A stretch of 64,000 nt of DNA from positions 1 to 64,000 of the forward strand of contig QFXE01000005.1 of assembly GCA_003349915.1 (NCBI GenBank), in the 5' to 3' direction. Within the stretch, counting starts at the first letter, position 1. The number at the start of each line of letters is the position of its first letter. Below the pieces are notes generated by a model. It did no database searches, was not told the DNA's origin, and was given only the letters and a program-made list of their open reading frames with translations. The stretch is from an endosymbiont of Escarpia spicata. GTDB lineage: Bacteria > Pseudomonadota > Gammaproteobacteria > Chromatiales > Chromatiaceae. Below are positions 24,795 through 33,401 of the stretch, piece after piece. Position numbers and translations under genes: made by a program.

Positions 24795-26216
24795 ATGAGC
24801 ACGACTCCAGAGGAGATTAAAACCAGCGAGGAACACTTTCGCCGGCTCTATGAAGAGACTCCCCTGCCTTACCAAAGCCTGGATGAGAAAGGCAGAATTC
24901 TCTCCATCAACCGAGCTTGGGAAGAGACATTGGGTTATACCCGTGAGGAAGTTCTTGGCCAATTCATCGGCGAGTTCCATGCGCCAGGCCAGGAGGTAAA
25001 ACTCAGCAAAGCTTTTGCCGAATTTCTAGCGTGCGGTTTGGTCGACAGGGTCGAAATCCTGTTCCAATGCAAGGACGGCACTGAAAAACTCTTTTCGATA
25101 AACGGCCGTATAGCCCATGACGGGCAGGGCCGCTTCCTGCGCACCCACTGCATACTCACCGACATCACGGACATCCAAAAAACCGAGATGGAATTGCTGC
25201 AGAAAAACGCTGAGTTACACAGCCTGCTCGACACCATTCCCGCACCAGTCTATGTTATGGATCGCCAACTGCGTTACCAGTCTGTGAACCAGGCATTTCT
25301 GGCCTTCATGGAGATATCTGCAGAGCAGATCATCGGTAAAACAGACGCAGATATTTTTCCCCCGAACACGGCCAAGGAATTCGAATCCAACGATTATAAG
25401 GTAATCAACGATGGACGCATCTTTACCGACCTGGAGCAGGCGGTTTCCGACCCAGCGGGTACCATCCGCTGGTTCTCCACCACCAAAACCCCGGTATTCG
25501 ACACAAATGGCGCCGTGACGGGACTGGTGGGAGTCAGCTTCGAAATCACCGAGCATAAGCAGGCCCAGGAGAGACGCCTGGACGAGGAGAAAACCCACCG
25601 GGAAACGTTGGTCCGTGAGGTGCACCACCGCATCAAGAACCATCTTCAGGGGGTAATTGGACTGCTGCACAATCTTTCACAGAGCGGTCTCCCTGCCGAA
25701 GAGGCCCTTAACAAGGCCATCTTCCAGATACGCTCCATTGCCACCGTTTACGGGCTGCAGTGTGACACCGGCGGTGGACGCATAAAGATCAGCGAACTTC
25801 TCCTGGCCAGCCTCAATGTCTACCGCAACACACGCCCTGCACACATCGTGCTGGAGGTCGACGAGGTCTGCTCGATGGAACTGAATCGGGAAGAGTCCAT
25901 ACCTGTTGCTCTGGTGATCAACGAACTGATCACCAACGCGGTCAAACACGCTTCACCACCACCCGGGAAGCAACCGGTAGTGATTCAATTTGGCACAACG
26001 GATACCGGTGTCCGCCTGCGGATACGTAACCACAGCAAGCATCTGCCGGAAAGCCTTGATCTCGATACAGCAGCGACTCTTGGGACGGGCCTCAAGATCG
26101 TTCGCACGCTGCTGCCGACCAAAGGAGCCAAACTTTCACTTGAGTCCAAATCGGGGTATGTGGTTGCGGAACTGCTGTTGGAACCTCCAGTGATCTGGAG
26201 TACAAAAGAGCCGTAA
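24795..26216 (+). CDS. PAS/PAS sensor histidine kinase, HisKA_2 type
   Basis: This 473-residue kinase has no membrane helix, so it senses a cytoplasmic signal. Two PAS domains (about residues 10-130 and 135-255; FRRLYEETPLPYQSLDEKGRILSINRAWEE in part, and LDTIPAPVYVMDRQLRYQSV) are followed by the HisKA_2 dimer and phosphoacceptor segment VREVHHRIKNHLQGV with His277. A HATPase domain ends the protein (VINELITNAVKHA; LGTGLKIVRTLL). It probably phosphorylates the ANTAR regulator downstream, as in EutW-EutV and related pairs. An AAAGGA ribosome site precedes the ATG. Confidence 0.92.
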   Translation: MSTTPEEIKTSEEHFRRLYEETPLPYQSLDEKGRILSINRAWEETLGYTREEVLGQFIGEFHAPGQEVKLSKAFAEFLACGLVDRVEILFQCKDGTEKLFSINGRIAHDGQGRFLRTHCILTDITDIQKTEMELLQKNAELHSLLDTIPAPVYVMDRQLRYQSVNQAFLAFMEISAEQIIGKTDADIFPPNTAKEFESNDYKVINDGRIFTDLEQAVSDPAGTIRWFSTTKTPVFDTNGAVTGLVGVSFEITEHKQAQERRLDEEKTHRETLVREVHHRIKNHLQGVIGLLHNLSQSGLPAEEALNKAIFQIRSIATVYGLQCDTGGGRIKISELLLASLNVYRNTRPAHIVLEVDEVCSMELNREESIPVALVINELITNAVKHASPPPGKQPVVIQFGTTDTGVRLRIRNHSKHLPESLDLDTAATLGTGLKIVRTLLPTKGAKLSLESKSGYVVAELLLEPPVIWSTKEP

Positions 26217-26342
26217 CAGGAACTAGATTCCTTTTATTTCCAGGCTTTTTCGGTAGAATGAACTAATCTGCTATAAACAGGCAGGAGCATTTTAATAAGG
26301 GAGCGGCTCCCCTCCGCAGTTCAATGGACATGAAGATAGGGA

Positions 26343-26948
26343 ATGACAATGGGCAGTACAAAAATCCTCTTGGTCGATGACGACCGTCTGGTTCTCTCCA
26401 CCTTGGGCGAGGGATTACGCCTCGCAGGTTACGAAGTGTCGGAGGCGGACAGCGGTGAAACTGCCATCGAACTCTGCAGCAGACACCATCACCATTTAGT
26501 GGTTCTCGACATACGTATGCCTGGGATAGACGGTGTCGAAGTCGCCCGTTGGCTACGTCAGAATAGCGACATCCCTTTTATCTTCCTCTCCGCCTACGGC
26601 GACGACGACGTGGTGGACCGGGCCGTGGCGGAAGGTGCGCTGGGTTACCTGATCAAACCGGTGGACCCGCCTCAACTCCAGGCAGCAATACGGGCGGCTT
26701 TGGGACGCAGCACCGAGATCCGCCAGTTGCGCGAGAAAGAGGGTCAACTGTCACAAGCTCTGAGCGGGGAACGAACAATAAACACCGCTGTGGGCATCCT
26801 GGCCTATCGCCAAGGCCTAAGTGAACACGAAGCCTTTGAAATGCTGCGCCACCACGCCCGTTCCAACCATCGCAAGCTCACAGAGGTGGCCGAGGATCTT
26901 GTAAGCGCACTGGAAACGCTTAACAGCGTATCTTCCAGGAACGCATAG
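26343..26948 (+). CDS. response regulator with ANTAR RNA-binding domain
   Basis: This 201-residue regulator has a receiver domain (ILLVDDDRLVLSTL; phosphorylated Asp56 in VVLDIRMPG; Lys in YLIKPVDPP). A coiled segment and a C-terminal ANTAR domain follow (about residues 130-190: INTAVGILAYRQGLSEHEAFEMLRHHA in part). ANTAR proteins bind paired hairpins in nascent RNA and prevent terminator formation, so this pair should act by antitermination. The kinase ends 126 bases upstream. A second ATG six bases in is an equally good start. The target RNA is not evident in the window. Confidence 0.93.
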   Translation: MTMGSTKILLVDDDRLVLSTLGEGLRLAGYEVSEADSGETAIELCSRHHHHLVVLDIRMPGIDGVEVARWLRQNSDIPFIFLSAYGDDDVVDRAVAEGALGYLIKPVDPPQLQAAIRAALGRSTEIRQLREKEGQLSQALSGERTINTAVGILAYRQGLSEHEAFEMLRHHARSNHRKLTEVAEDLVSALETLNSVSSRNA

Positions 26949-27289
26949 CCATCATGGTGCGCACAGGGCACCCTACGTTCTCCACATTTAGAGAAACCGC
27001 ACCCCATACCAACCATCATCACGAACTCCGAAACTTGAGTTGTAAACAGCCGACAACACACCTGAATTGAGGAATATAGCGTTGTTCTCATTTTTCATTC
27101 TTTTGGATTAAAGATCCAACCTACGCTGCCGAAAAGATCTGAAAGCAACTCTGTTTTTCCCGCTATCGGGGGCCAGGACCCGTCCCCGAAAGCGTTCACA
27201 GGATTGGCCAAGTGCCTTTCCCGGCCCCGAACCGCCATTCTGCAGTGCCTAGCGGCGCTGCCTGACTACTTTTTCAGGAAAATGGCGAT
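26949..27289. other. intergenic region with a lone R1 arm
   Basis: This 341-base stretch has a single R1 arm at 26955-26976, right after the regulator gene. The remainder shows no gene, and I saw no clear ANTAR-type double hairpin. It ends at the EAL stub and probably contains the chemoreceptor promoter. Confidence 0.4.
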
Positions 27290-27526
27290 ATGGGTGCTTT
27301 GCCCCAGAAGAATAAGACCTCTCCCCCCGAATCGACTGGCATCGCCAGCGGACTCTCCCTGCGTTTGATGCCCCGGTTACAAGAGCAGTTACAGTTTCAG
27401 CGTGACGACGGGTGCGATTGTGTGCAGGGTTACCTGTTGGATCGTCCGATGTCGTGGGAGGCAATCGCCAATTACTTTTCCTCAGAAGCCGGCTTTTATC
27501 GGGTATTTCAAGGAGGATTCTCTTGA
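27290..27526 (+). pseudogene. C-terminal stub of an EAL-domain phosphodiesterase
   Basis: The last 45 or so of 78 residues read RLQEQLQFQRDDGCDCVQGY followed by LLDRPMSWEAIANYF. This matches the end of EAL domains (QLxFLRxLGCDxVQGYLFSRPMP). All catalytic parts (EAL, DDFG, and the rest) are missing, and the first 29 residues look unrelated. It is therefore a remnant of a cyclic-di-GMP phosphodiesterase. Its stop overlaps the TTG start of the chemoreceptor, whose ribosome site lies inside it. It may still be translated and couple to the receptor. Confidence 0.75.
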
Positions 27527-28923
27527 TCAACGAAGAGAAAAACACGGGGAACATATTGAATCGTCTCAAGGAGAGTTTTTCCTATTTCAGCATCAAACAG
27601 CGGCTGTTCGCCGGAGCCGTATTGATTGGACTGGTCTTCTTTCTGGGCCTGGCCAGTGCGGCCCACTCCCAACATGAGATCGAAGCGAGCCTGCATGCCA
27701 TCGCCGCACTGACACTGTCACCCCAGGCGGAAGCGGTAGTTGCCGAGGCACTGATCCAAGTAAGCAGTGGCGCACAACGCCTCTACCTGATCGGCGGCGC
27801 AGGATTCCTGCTGCTTCTACTATTGACCATGAGTGGATTCTATATCCTCACACACCCGCTTGGGCGATGCGTGAAAGCCATGCAGGAGTTTGCGAATAAC
27901 GGAGATCTCGGGTGCCGCATGCCGGTGCGGGGAAAGAATGAATTCACCGAACTCGCGGATGCCTTCAATAATTTCGTAGGAAGAATGAGCCAGATTGTAG
28001 ACCTGGTGAACGCCTCCTCGGGTACTCTGGTGACAGAATCACAACGGCTCACCAATGTTACCAGCCTGAACCGGGAGCGTGCAGGCACCCAGAATGAGCG
28101 GGTTCAGGAGGTGACGGTCGCTGTGCAGGCTATGAATGAAACCCTCTCAAGAATCGAGACCCTGACCTCTGATGCGGCTACCAAAGCAAAAATGGTGCGC
28201 GACGAGGCGGATCGCGGCAGCCGGATTGTGGAAAATGCTGTCGGGGCGATCAACGAAGTCGCGGCCCAGGTTGACAGCGCAAACCGGGCGATCGGTGAAC
28301 TGAAAGCGGCAAGTGAACGCATCGGCAACATCGTCGTCCTGATTGGAGGCATCACCGATCAGACCAATCTATTGGCCTTGAACGCCGCCATCGAAGCCGC
28401 CCGAGCCGGAGAGTACGGTCGTGGTTTTGCCGTGGTGGCCAACGAGGTGCGCGCGCTCTCACAGGAGGTGGCGGAGCAGAATGCCCGCATCGGCCAACAG
28501 ATCCAAGAATTGCGTTCGGCCACCAACAAAGGGGTGGACATTATCAGCAGCGCATTCGAGAAGGCCCATAACAGCGTGGATGTGGCTGCGCAGGCCGGTA
28601 CTGCCCTGATTGCCATTACCGAAGCCGCAGAGGAGATATCCGGTATGAACGCGCACATTGTCGATGCCATGGCCGGTAATCGCAAACAGACACGGCATGT
28701 CGATCACAATCTGGATCGGATCGTCGCACTGTCCACCGAGACAATGGGGATCGCCGACGAGACAGCAGCCTTGGGTAACGAGTTCAAGGTACTGGCCCAG
28801 CAACTGGGCAGCCTGGTAACCCAGTTTCTGGGTGGTGAGCGCCAATCGCCGGATAGCGAAGTGGAACAGCAATCAAATATGGGAACTGTGACCGTCTCCG
28901 GCAACGGCGCTGAGCTATTTTGA
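27523..28923 (+). CDS. methyl-accepting chemotaxis protein with minimal periplasmic loop
   Basis: I take the TTG at 27523 as start because AAGGAGGA lies just before it; the frame is open further upstream but lacks such a site. The 466-residue receptor has membrane helix 1 (LFAGAVLIGLVFFLGLASAA), only about 50 periplasmic residues, and membrane helix 2 (LYLIGGAGFLLLLLLTMSG). A HAMP domain (RCVKAMQEFANNGDLGCRMP) and a long signalling domain follow, with the hairpin tip TDQTNLLALNAAIEAARAGE and GRGFAVVANEVRALSQE. It relays signals to CheA/CheW. The loop is too short for a normal 4HB or Cache sensor, so it may sense through the membrane or HAMP region. Confidence 0.93.
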   Translation: MINEEKNTGNILNRLKESFSYFSIKQRLFAGAVLIGLVFFLGLASAAHSQHEIEASLHAIAALTLSPQAEAVVAEALIQVSSGAQRLYLIGGAGFLLLLLLTMSGFYILTHPLGRCVKAMQEFANNGDLGCRMPVRGKNEFTELADAFNNFVGRMSQIVDLVNASSGTLVTESQRLTNVTSLNRERAGTQNERVQEVTVAVQAMNETLSRIETLTSDAATKAKMVRDEADRGSRIVENAVGAINEVAAQVDSANRAIGELKAASERIGNIVVLIGGITDQTNLLALNAAIEAARAGEYGRGFAVVANEVRALSQEVAEQNARIGQQIQELRSATNKGVDIISSAFEKAHNSVDVAAQAGTALIAITEAAEEISGMNAHIVDAMAGNRKQTRHVDHNLDRIVALSTETMGIADETAALGNEFKVLAQQLGSLVTQFLGGERQSPDSEVEQQSNMGTVTVSGNGAELF

Positions 28924-28971
28924 CAGCATGCTATTGCAGGAGTGGCGCCTACGGCATTAAACCCAAAAGAT

Positions 28972-31284
28972 TCAAAACAGGTCCATCTGGTTGGTGGTGA
29001 TACGTTCGAAACTCCCGCCGACAAAATGGAGAATACCGTCCGCCACCGGGGCCAACTGCCGATCGATGTAGTGTTGATAATCAATAGGACTCCGCAGATC
29101 AGCAAGCGGCTCGGGACCATTGAGGGTGATCAGATAGCTGATCCAGCGCCCCGCCCGCTCCAGCTTGCGGGCCGCCTGGATATGGGGCGGCACATTGCGC
29201 TGGTAACTTTCCAAAGGATTGCGGATGCGCTTACGATAGACCAGCTGTTCATCAAGTGCGCCCGATTTGAGGCTTGCGACCGTCTGCCGGATGTAATCGT
29301 CCCAGGGTTCATTGAAAAAGACCCGCCGGTAGAGTTCCCGCTGAAAGGACTGAGCCAGCGGAGTCCAATCACTACGCACACTCTCCAACCCCTTGAACAC
29401 CAGTTCATACTCTCCTTCCCCATTACGCACATAACCCGCGTAGCGTTTTTTGCTACCGGTTTCCGCCCCCCTAAGGGTAGGCATTACAAATCGAATGAAA
29501 TGGGTCTCGAATTCAATCTCCAGGGCCGATTTCAAACGGTATTCAGTCTGCAGTCTGTCAGTCCACCACTGGTTGAGGGTGGTCGCGAGTTGTCGGCCGA
29601 TACGCTTTGATGCCGCTTCGTCGTGCTCCGGCCCAAGCAACACGAAGACCGAGTCCGTATCCCCATAGATAACACGATAACCCTGCTGTTCGATGTAGTC
29701 CCGACTGGTAGTGATAATCTCATGTCCCCGACGGGTAATGCTGCTGGCCAGGCGAGCGTCATGGAAACGGCAACCGCTGGAACCCAGCACTCCGTAGAAG
29801 GAGTTCATGATGATCTTGATCGCCTGGGAGAGTGAACGGTCTCCCTGCCGTTTGGCCTCATCACGCTGTTGCCAAAGCTGGGTGATGATGTCCGGCAGAA
29901 TCGGCGCTTTCCGGGAAAAAGCGGCACCCAGAAAACCCGGCACCGGGTCATCTCCCGGACGGACCAGACCGAGTGGGTCTATGAGGAAGGTACGGATGAT
30001 GCTGGGATAGAGACTCTTGAAATCGAGTACCAGTACATTTTCATAGAGCCCCGGCTGGGAGTCCATCACATAACCGCCGGGACTGGAAACTCCGTCTCTG
30101 TTGGCGCCGATATCCGGAGCCACGGCACCCGCCCGGTGGAGTCTGGGCAGATAGAGGTTGTCGAAGGCGGCTACCGATCCACCCTGGCGTCCCAGTGGCA
30201 GTCCCGTCATCACCGATCGCTGAATCACGAAATTGAGCAGATCGGTCTTTTCAAAGATCGCCTCCACCAGTCGGCAATCTTCCAGGTTATAAGCCGCCAG
30301 AGCAGGTTTATCCTCCCGAAATAACCGAAGAATCTCCTCGACCTTACCCTCACTCCCTTCGATCAACTTCTTGCGGCCCAAGAGTTTGTGCGCCACAAAA
30401 CCCAAGGCAAAACTGTCGAAACGCCAGAAGGCCGCCTTCAGATTATCGATACCATCCAGCACCACCCTGCCGGGAATGCTGGCGATCCTGACCTGTCCTG
30501 TCTGCTGAGGCTGCAGAATAGCCGCCTGTTCTTCCCCGCGCCCCATGTCGAACCGTAAACGATGGTAGCGACATCGCAACTCGATGGTATTCAGGTCGAA
30601 GTTGATGACATTCCAACCCAGGATAAGATCCGGATCCCACTCTCGCAATCGTGCAAAAAAACCAATGAGCAGTTCACGTTCGCCTGGAAACCATTCGACA
30701 GGCAGATCGGTCGTCCAGTCCGCTCCATCTCCCTGCATCAAAATGGCCTCGCGACCCCGGCAACTCAAGGCGATGGAGAGTATTTCGCTGCTGAATGCAT
30801 TGGTCTCGATATCGAGACTGACATAACTGAGTTCGGGAGTGATCGTCGCTGGGCGCAGTCGTGGATTGACCAACTCCCGGTAACCCGCCTTTTGGACTGG
30901 ATGACCCAACACCTCCAATGGAGCAGTGATAAAACGCTCCATCAAATAGCGGTCATGGGGTTTGATGTCCGATTCGTAGAGGGGAATGGCATCGGATGTG
31001 GCCCGTTCCCGGAACTGCTGCAGCAATTTCTGCGCAGAAAAGTAGAGTCCATCGACGGTCACGCCATCCAGCCCATGCAGTTCCAAAGGCTTGCGTTCAG
31101 GAGAGCATCCCGGCAGGTAATCCGGCCCCAGCTGGATTTCGGATGGAATGAAACAGACGGCACGCTGATCCGGATAGACACAGCGCAGTGGCCCTTCCTG
31201 GGTGTGAACCCAAAAGACGAGATCGATCCCGTTAGGCCTGTCTCTCCAGTGACGGGTTAGCAAAAATCCAGTGGCTGCCAGCAT
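28972..31284 (-). CDS. polB: DNA polymerase II (family B)
   Basis: This 770-residue enzyme is a family B polymerase close in length to E. coli Pol II (783), used in replication restart and translesion synthesis, often under SOS control. It has the exonuclease site YVSLDIETNAF, WNVINFDLNTIE, the polymerase motif A DFKSLYPSIIRTF (near residue 420), motif B IKIIMNSFYGVLGS and motif C YGDTDSVFV (near residue 541). All catalytic acids are present. I did not find a clear LexA box in the short gap before the divergent lipoprotein gene. Confidence 0.96.
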   Translation of the reverse strand: MLAATGFLLTRHWRDRPNGIDLVFWVHTQEGPLRCVYPDQRAVCFIPSEIQLGPDYLPGCSPERKPLELHGLDGVTVDGLYFSAQKLLQQFRERATSDAIPLYESDIKPHDRYLMERFITAPLEVLGHPVQKAGYRELVNPRLRPATITPELSYVSLDIETNAFSSEILSIALSCRGREAILMQGDGADWTTDLPVEWFPGERELLIGFFARLREWDPDLILGWNVINFDLNTIELRCRYHRLRFDMGRGEEQAAILQPQQTGQVRIASIPGRVVLDGIDNLKAAFWRFDSFALGFVAHKLLGRKKLIEGSEGKVEEILRLFREDKPALAAYNLEDCRLVEAIFEKTDLLNFVIQRSVMTGLPLGRQGGSVAAFDNLYLPRLHRAGAVAPDIGANRDGVSSPGGYVMDSQPGLYENVLVLDFKSLYPSIIRTFLIDPLGLVRPGDDPVPGFLGAAFSRKAPILPDIITQLWQQRDEAKRQGDRSLSQAIKIIMNSFYGVLGSSGCRFHDARLASSITRRGHEIITTSRDYIEQQGYRVIYGDTDSVFVLLGPEHDEAASKRIGRQLATTLNQWWTDRLQTEYRLKSALEIEFETHFIRFVMPTLRGAETGSKKRYAGYVRNGEGEYELVFKGLESVRSDWTPLAQSFQRELYRRVFFNEPWDDYIRQTVASLKSGALDEQLVYRKRIRNPLESYQRNVPPHIQAARKLERAGRWISYLITLNGPEPLADLRSPIDYQHYIDRQLAPVADGILHFVGGSFERITTNQMDLF

Positions 31285-31394
31285 CTATCAGTTCTTTTCC
31301 TGGACATCCGTAACGATTAAACCCTAAAGAGATTGCAAATCAGACCGATAAAAAACTACACCGTAGCCGACAGAAAGGGTAGTTTATTATCACT

Positions 31395-31895
31395 ATGCCC
31401 AATATTACCCCAAATCCCCAAACCCTCAGGCACAAGAACAGCGTCTTCCCACTGATGTCTCTGATTCTCAGCCTCTCTCTCATCGGCTGCAGTGTCAGCG
31501 AATCACCAGACACCATCTCGACTTCCGAAGAACCGGCAGGCACTTTGACCGAATCAGCGATGGATCAGGACTATTTGCAAAGCGTTCGTCAGCAAACAGC
31601 TGAAGCTGCCAATCATCGCTTGCAGCAAGCCTACGAGCGCAACAACGTCCCCCAGCAGCAGCGCAATGGGCGAGCCCGGGTGAGTGGCCAGTACATTAGA
31701 CTACACTCGAGAAAACTGGCTCTGCTTGATCTCAGTTATACGTCAGGGCCTGTACGGGTTACCCGAATCACGGGACTCAAGGCGCCATTCATAGTCTCGA
31801 TCAGTTGTGTTTCTGCCAGCGGAAAAGCTTTCGACATCAGCGATATCGAAAACAAGTGCGGCCAGACCGTCGAGCTGGTCTTTGGAATGGACTGA
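31395..31895 (+). CDS. lipoprotein of unknown function
   Basis: This 166-residue protein has a basic N-terminus and hydrophobic stretch ending in a lipobox (MSLILSLSLIGCS, Cys near residue 33), so it should be a lipid-anchored envelope protein. The mature part begins with an acidic, Ser/Thr-rich linker, then a Gln-rich helix (LQSVRQQTAEAANHRLQQAY). It ends with a compact domain containing two Cys (ISCVSASG, ENKCGQTVELVFG) that could form a disulfide. I do not recognise a family. Confidence 0.7.
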   Translation: MPNITPNPQTLRHKNSVFPLMSLILSLSLIGCSVSESPDTISTSEEPAGTLTESAMDQDYLQSVRQQTAEAANHRLQQAYERNNVPQQQRNGRARVSGQYIRLHSRKLALLDLSYTSGPVRVTRITGLKAPFIVSISCVSASGKAFDISDIENKCGQTVELVFGMD

Positions 31896-32002
31896 TGTCC
31901 AATCAAAACCGGTTAGAATGTTAAAGCACAGGGAGAGACCCGCCGTGATTTCTCACGCTTCACGACAAGGTGCGGGGAATTAACCCCATAGAGATTAGCG
32001 CC

Positions 32003-32581
32003 CTACCAAAATCGGACGCGGCCTGTATCCAGATGGACAAAATCTGATTTTGGATAGTAACCGACACCACCGCCCTTCAGGGCCAGTGCCGCCTTGCGAA
32101 GATTGCGAAGCTCTGTCCCTGGCAGGCGCACGTCGATCGCCTTGCCCTGCATGTGCAGACTGCGCTTGGCCACGCCACTCTTCCCACTCTTGCCCCGCAG
32201 CATCGCGTTGGTATGGGGGGAACGGTAACCTGAAATGATGCGGAAGGATCGATTGGAGCCGAGCCCTGTTTTCAGCGTGTGCAGCAGGTCCAGTAGATCC
32301 CGGTCGATTGACTGGGCATCTCCGGTACGGTGATCTCTAAGCAGATGACTGATCTCCTGAAGCCCGTCATCCAGATATTCTCCATTGGCCCAGTAGGTGG
32401 CCGTCAGCCGTTCCCCGGTATGCAGATGGCGAAAAGCCAGGCTCCGCGCTTCACTACGGGCGGCAGCTGCGACCCAGGATGGCGCTATCAAACCACTGGC
32501 CATTACGGCGCAACCACTCAGAAAGCGGCGACGGCTGATTGTGTCTTGAGATTCGACAGAGATTTTGTTCCGTAACTTCAT
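32003..32581 (-). CDS. YcbK-type M15 murein endopeptidase, Tat-exported
   Basis: This 192-residue protein matches the DUF882/YcbK (MepK-like) group of zinc metallopeptidases that cut peptidoglycan cross-links. It begins with a twin-arginine signal (ISRRRFLSGCAVMASGLIAP). Zinc ligand motifs are visible: HMQGKAIDVRLPG (His and Asp) and FVHLDTGRVRFW (final His), plus SGYRSPHTNAMLRG. MepK acts on the 3-3 cross-links made by L,D-transpeptidases. The usual neighbour YcbB is present about 3.2 kb away in the same orientation, with two opposite genes between them. Confidence 0.92.
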   Translation of the reverse strand: MKLRNKISVESQDTISRRRFLSGCAVMASGLIAPSWVAAAARSEARSLAFRHLHTGERLTATYWANGEYLDDGLQEISHLLRDHRTGDAQSIDRDLLDLLHTLKTGLGSNRSFRIISGYRSPHTNAMLRGKSGKSGVAKRSLHMQGKAIDVRLPGTELRNLRKAALALKGGGVGYYPKSDFVHLDTGRVRFW

Positions 32582-32903
32582 GGGCCTTCAATTTTCATCC
32601 AGCAGGTTGTTTCTGCTAACTATTTTCGGCCATCCGGCAGATAAATTGAGGGCAAGGTTAACAGAACATGAGGGAGAAATGCCAAACCTGTGACCAAATT
32701 CACGGGATTGGGCGGCAATTCGGCCGGTTTTCGGCCCCCTCTCCCTCAGGGAGAGGGTTGGGGTGAGGGATTTCACTTGACTGCTGTATTTTGGCCCCAC
32801 ATCTCGAATAATTGGATAACGATTGATCTGAATCATGAGTGTCAGCCGAATAGCAAATCAGCCATCACGAAGTTAACTACTATTGGAGTAGAGGAGGCGG
32901 CAG
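32582..32903. other. intergenic region with a GGGAGAGGG palindrome
   Basis: This 322-base stretch between divergent ycbK and the membrane protein gene contains a palindrome at 32737-32757 (CCCTCTCCCT, C, AGGGAGAGGG) followed by GGGTGAGGG, a repeat type common in bacterial intergenic DNA. Promoters for both sides should lie here; none is clear. No gene is visible. Confidence 0.5.
32737..32757. repeat. palindrome of dispersed CTCTCCCT type
   Basis: Ten-base perfect arms, CCCTCTCCCT and AGGGAGAGGG, around one base. It is followed by TTGGGGTGAGGG, which together form a dispersed intergenic repeat known from many proteobacteria. This is the only copy I saw in the window. Confidence 0.6.
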
Positions 32904-33401
32904 ATGGCTGCTTTTGGGCGTTCGGGTCGGATTTTATCGGCGATGGCCCTAGGGCTGTTGTTGCTGGGTGGGCTTGTATATCTGGTTTGCCGCAACAGCG
33001 CTTCAGTCTATTTCCTGGCAAGCATCTTTCCTGAAGCGGTCGGTTACTCCATGCCGGCCGCAACTGTTTGTAGTTCGGTTCCCTCCTTCATCCATATCTA
33101 TGCGTTTATTTTACTCACAGCCATCGTGCTTAATCCGTCCAGGGCTGGACTGATCCTGATCTGTCTTGGCTGGATAGCCATAGAACTCTTTTTTGAATTC
33201 GGTCAGCACCCATTTTTTGCACAATACCTGACTGAAATGATACCCGCGTGGTTTGAAGACTTTCCTTTCCTCGAAGTCGCGGACACCTATTTTCTAACCG
33301 GTACATTCGATCCCCTGGATGTACTTTTCATTCTCTTTGGCACAGCTGCGGCATTACTAACCCTGCATAAGGTCCAGCGGTGGGAGGTGGATCATGCTTA
33401 A
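32904..33401 (+). CDS. small integral membrane protein of unknown function
   Basis: This 165-residue protein has about four hydrophobic segments: ILSAMALGLLLLGGLVYLV, FIHIYAFILLTAIVLN, LILICLGWIAIELFF and PLDVLFILFGTAAALLTLH. It overlaps the PKD protein gene by eight bases, so the two are probably co-translated and functionally linked. I do not recognise a family. It may belong with the PKD protein as an envelope unit inserted between ycbB and ycbK. Confidence 0.7.
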   Translation: MAAFGRSGRILSAMALGLLLLGGLVYLVCRNSASVYFLASIFPEAVGYSMPAATVCSSVPSFIHIYAFILLTAIVLNPSRAGLILICLGWIAIELFFEFGQHPFFAQYLTEMIPAWFEDFPFLEVADTYFLTGTFDPLDVLFILFGTAAALLTLHKVQRWEVDHA

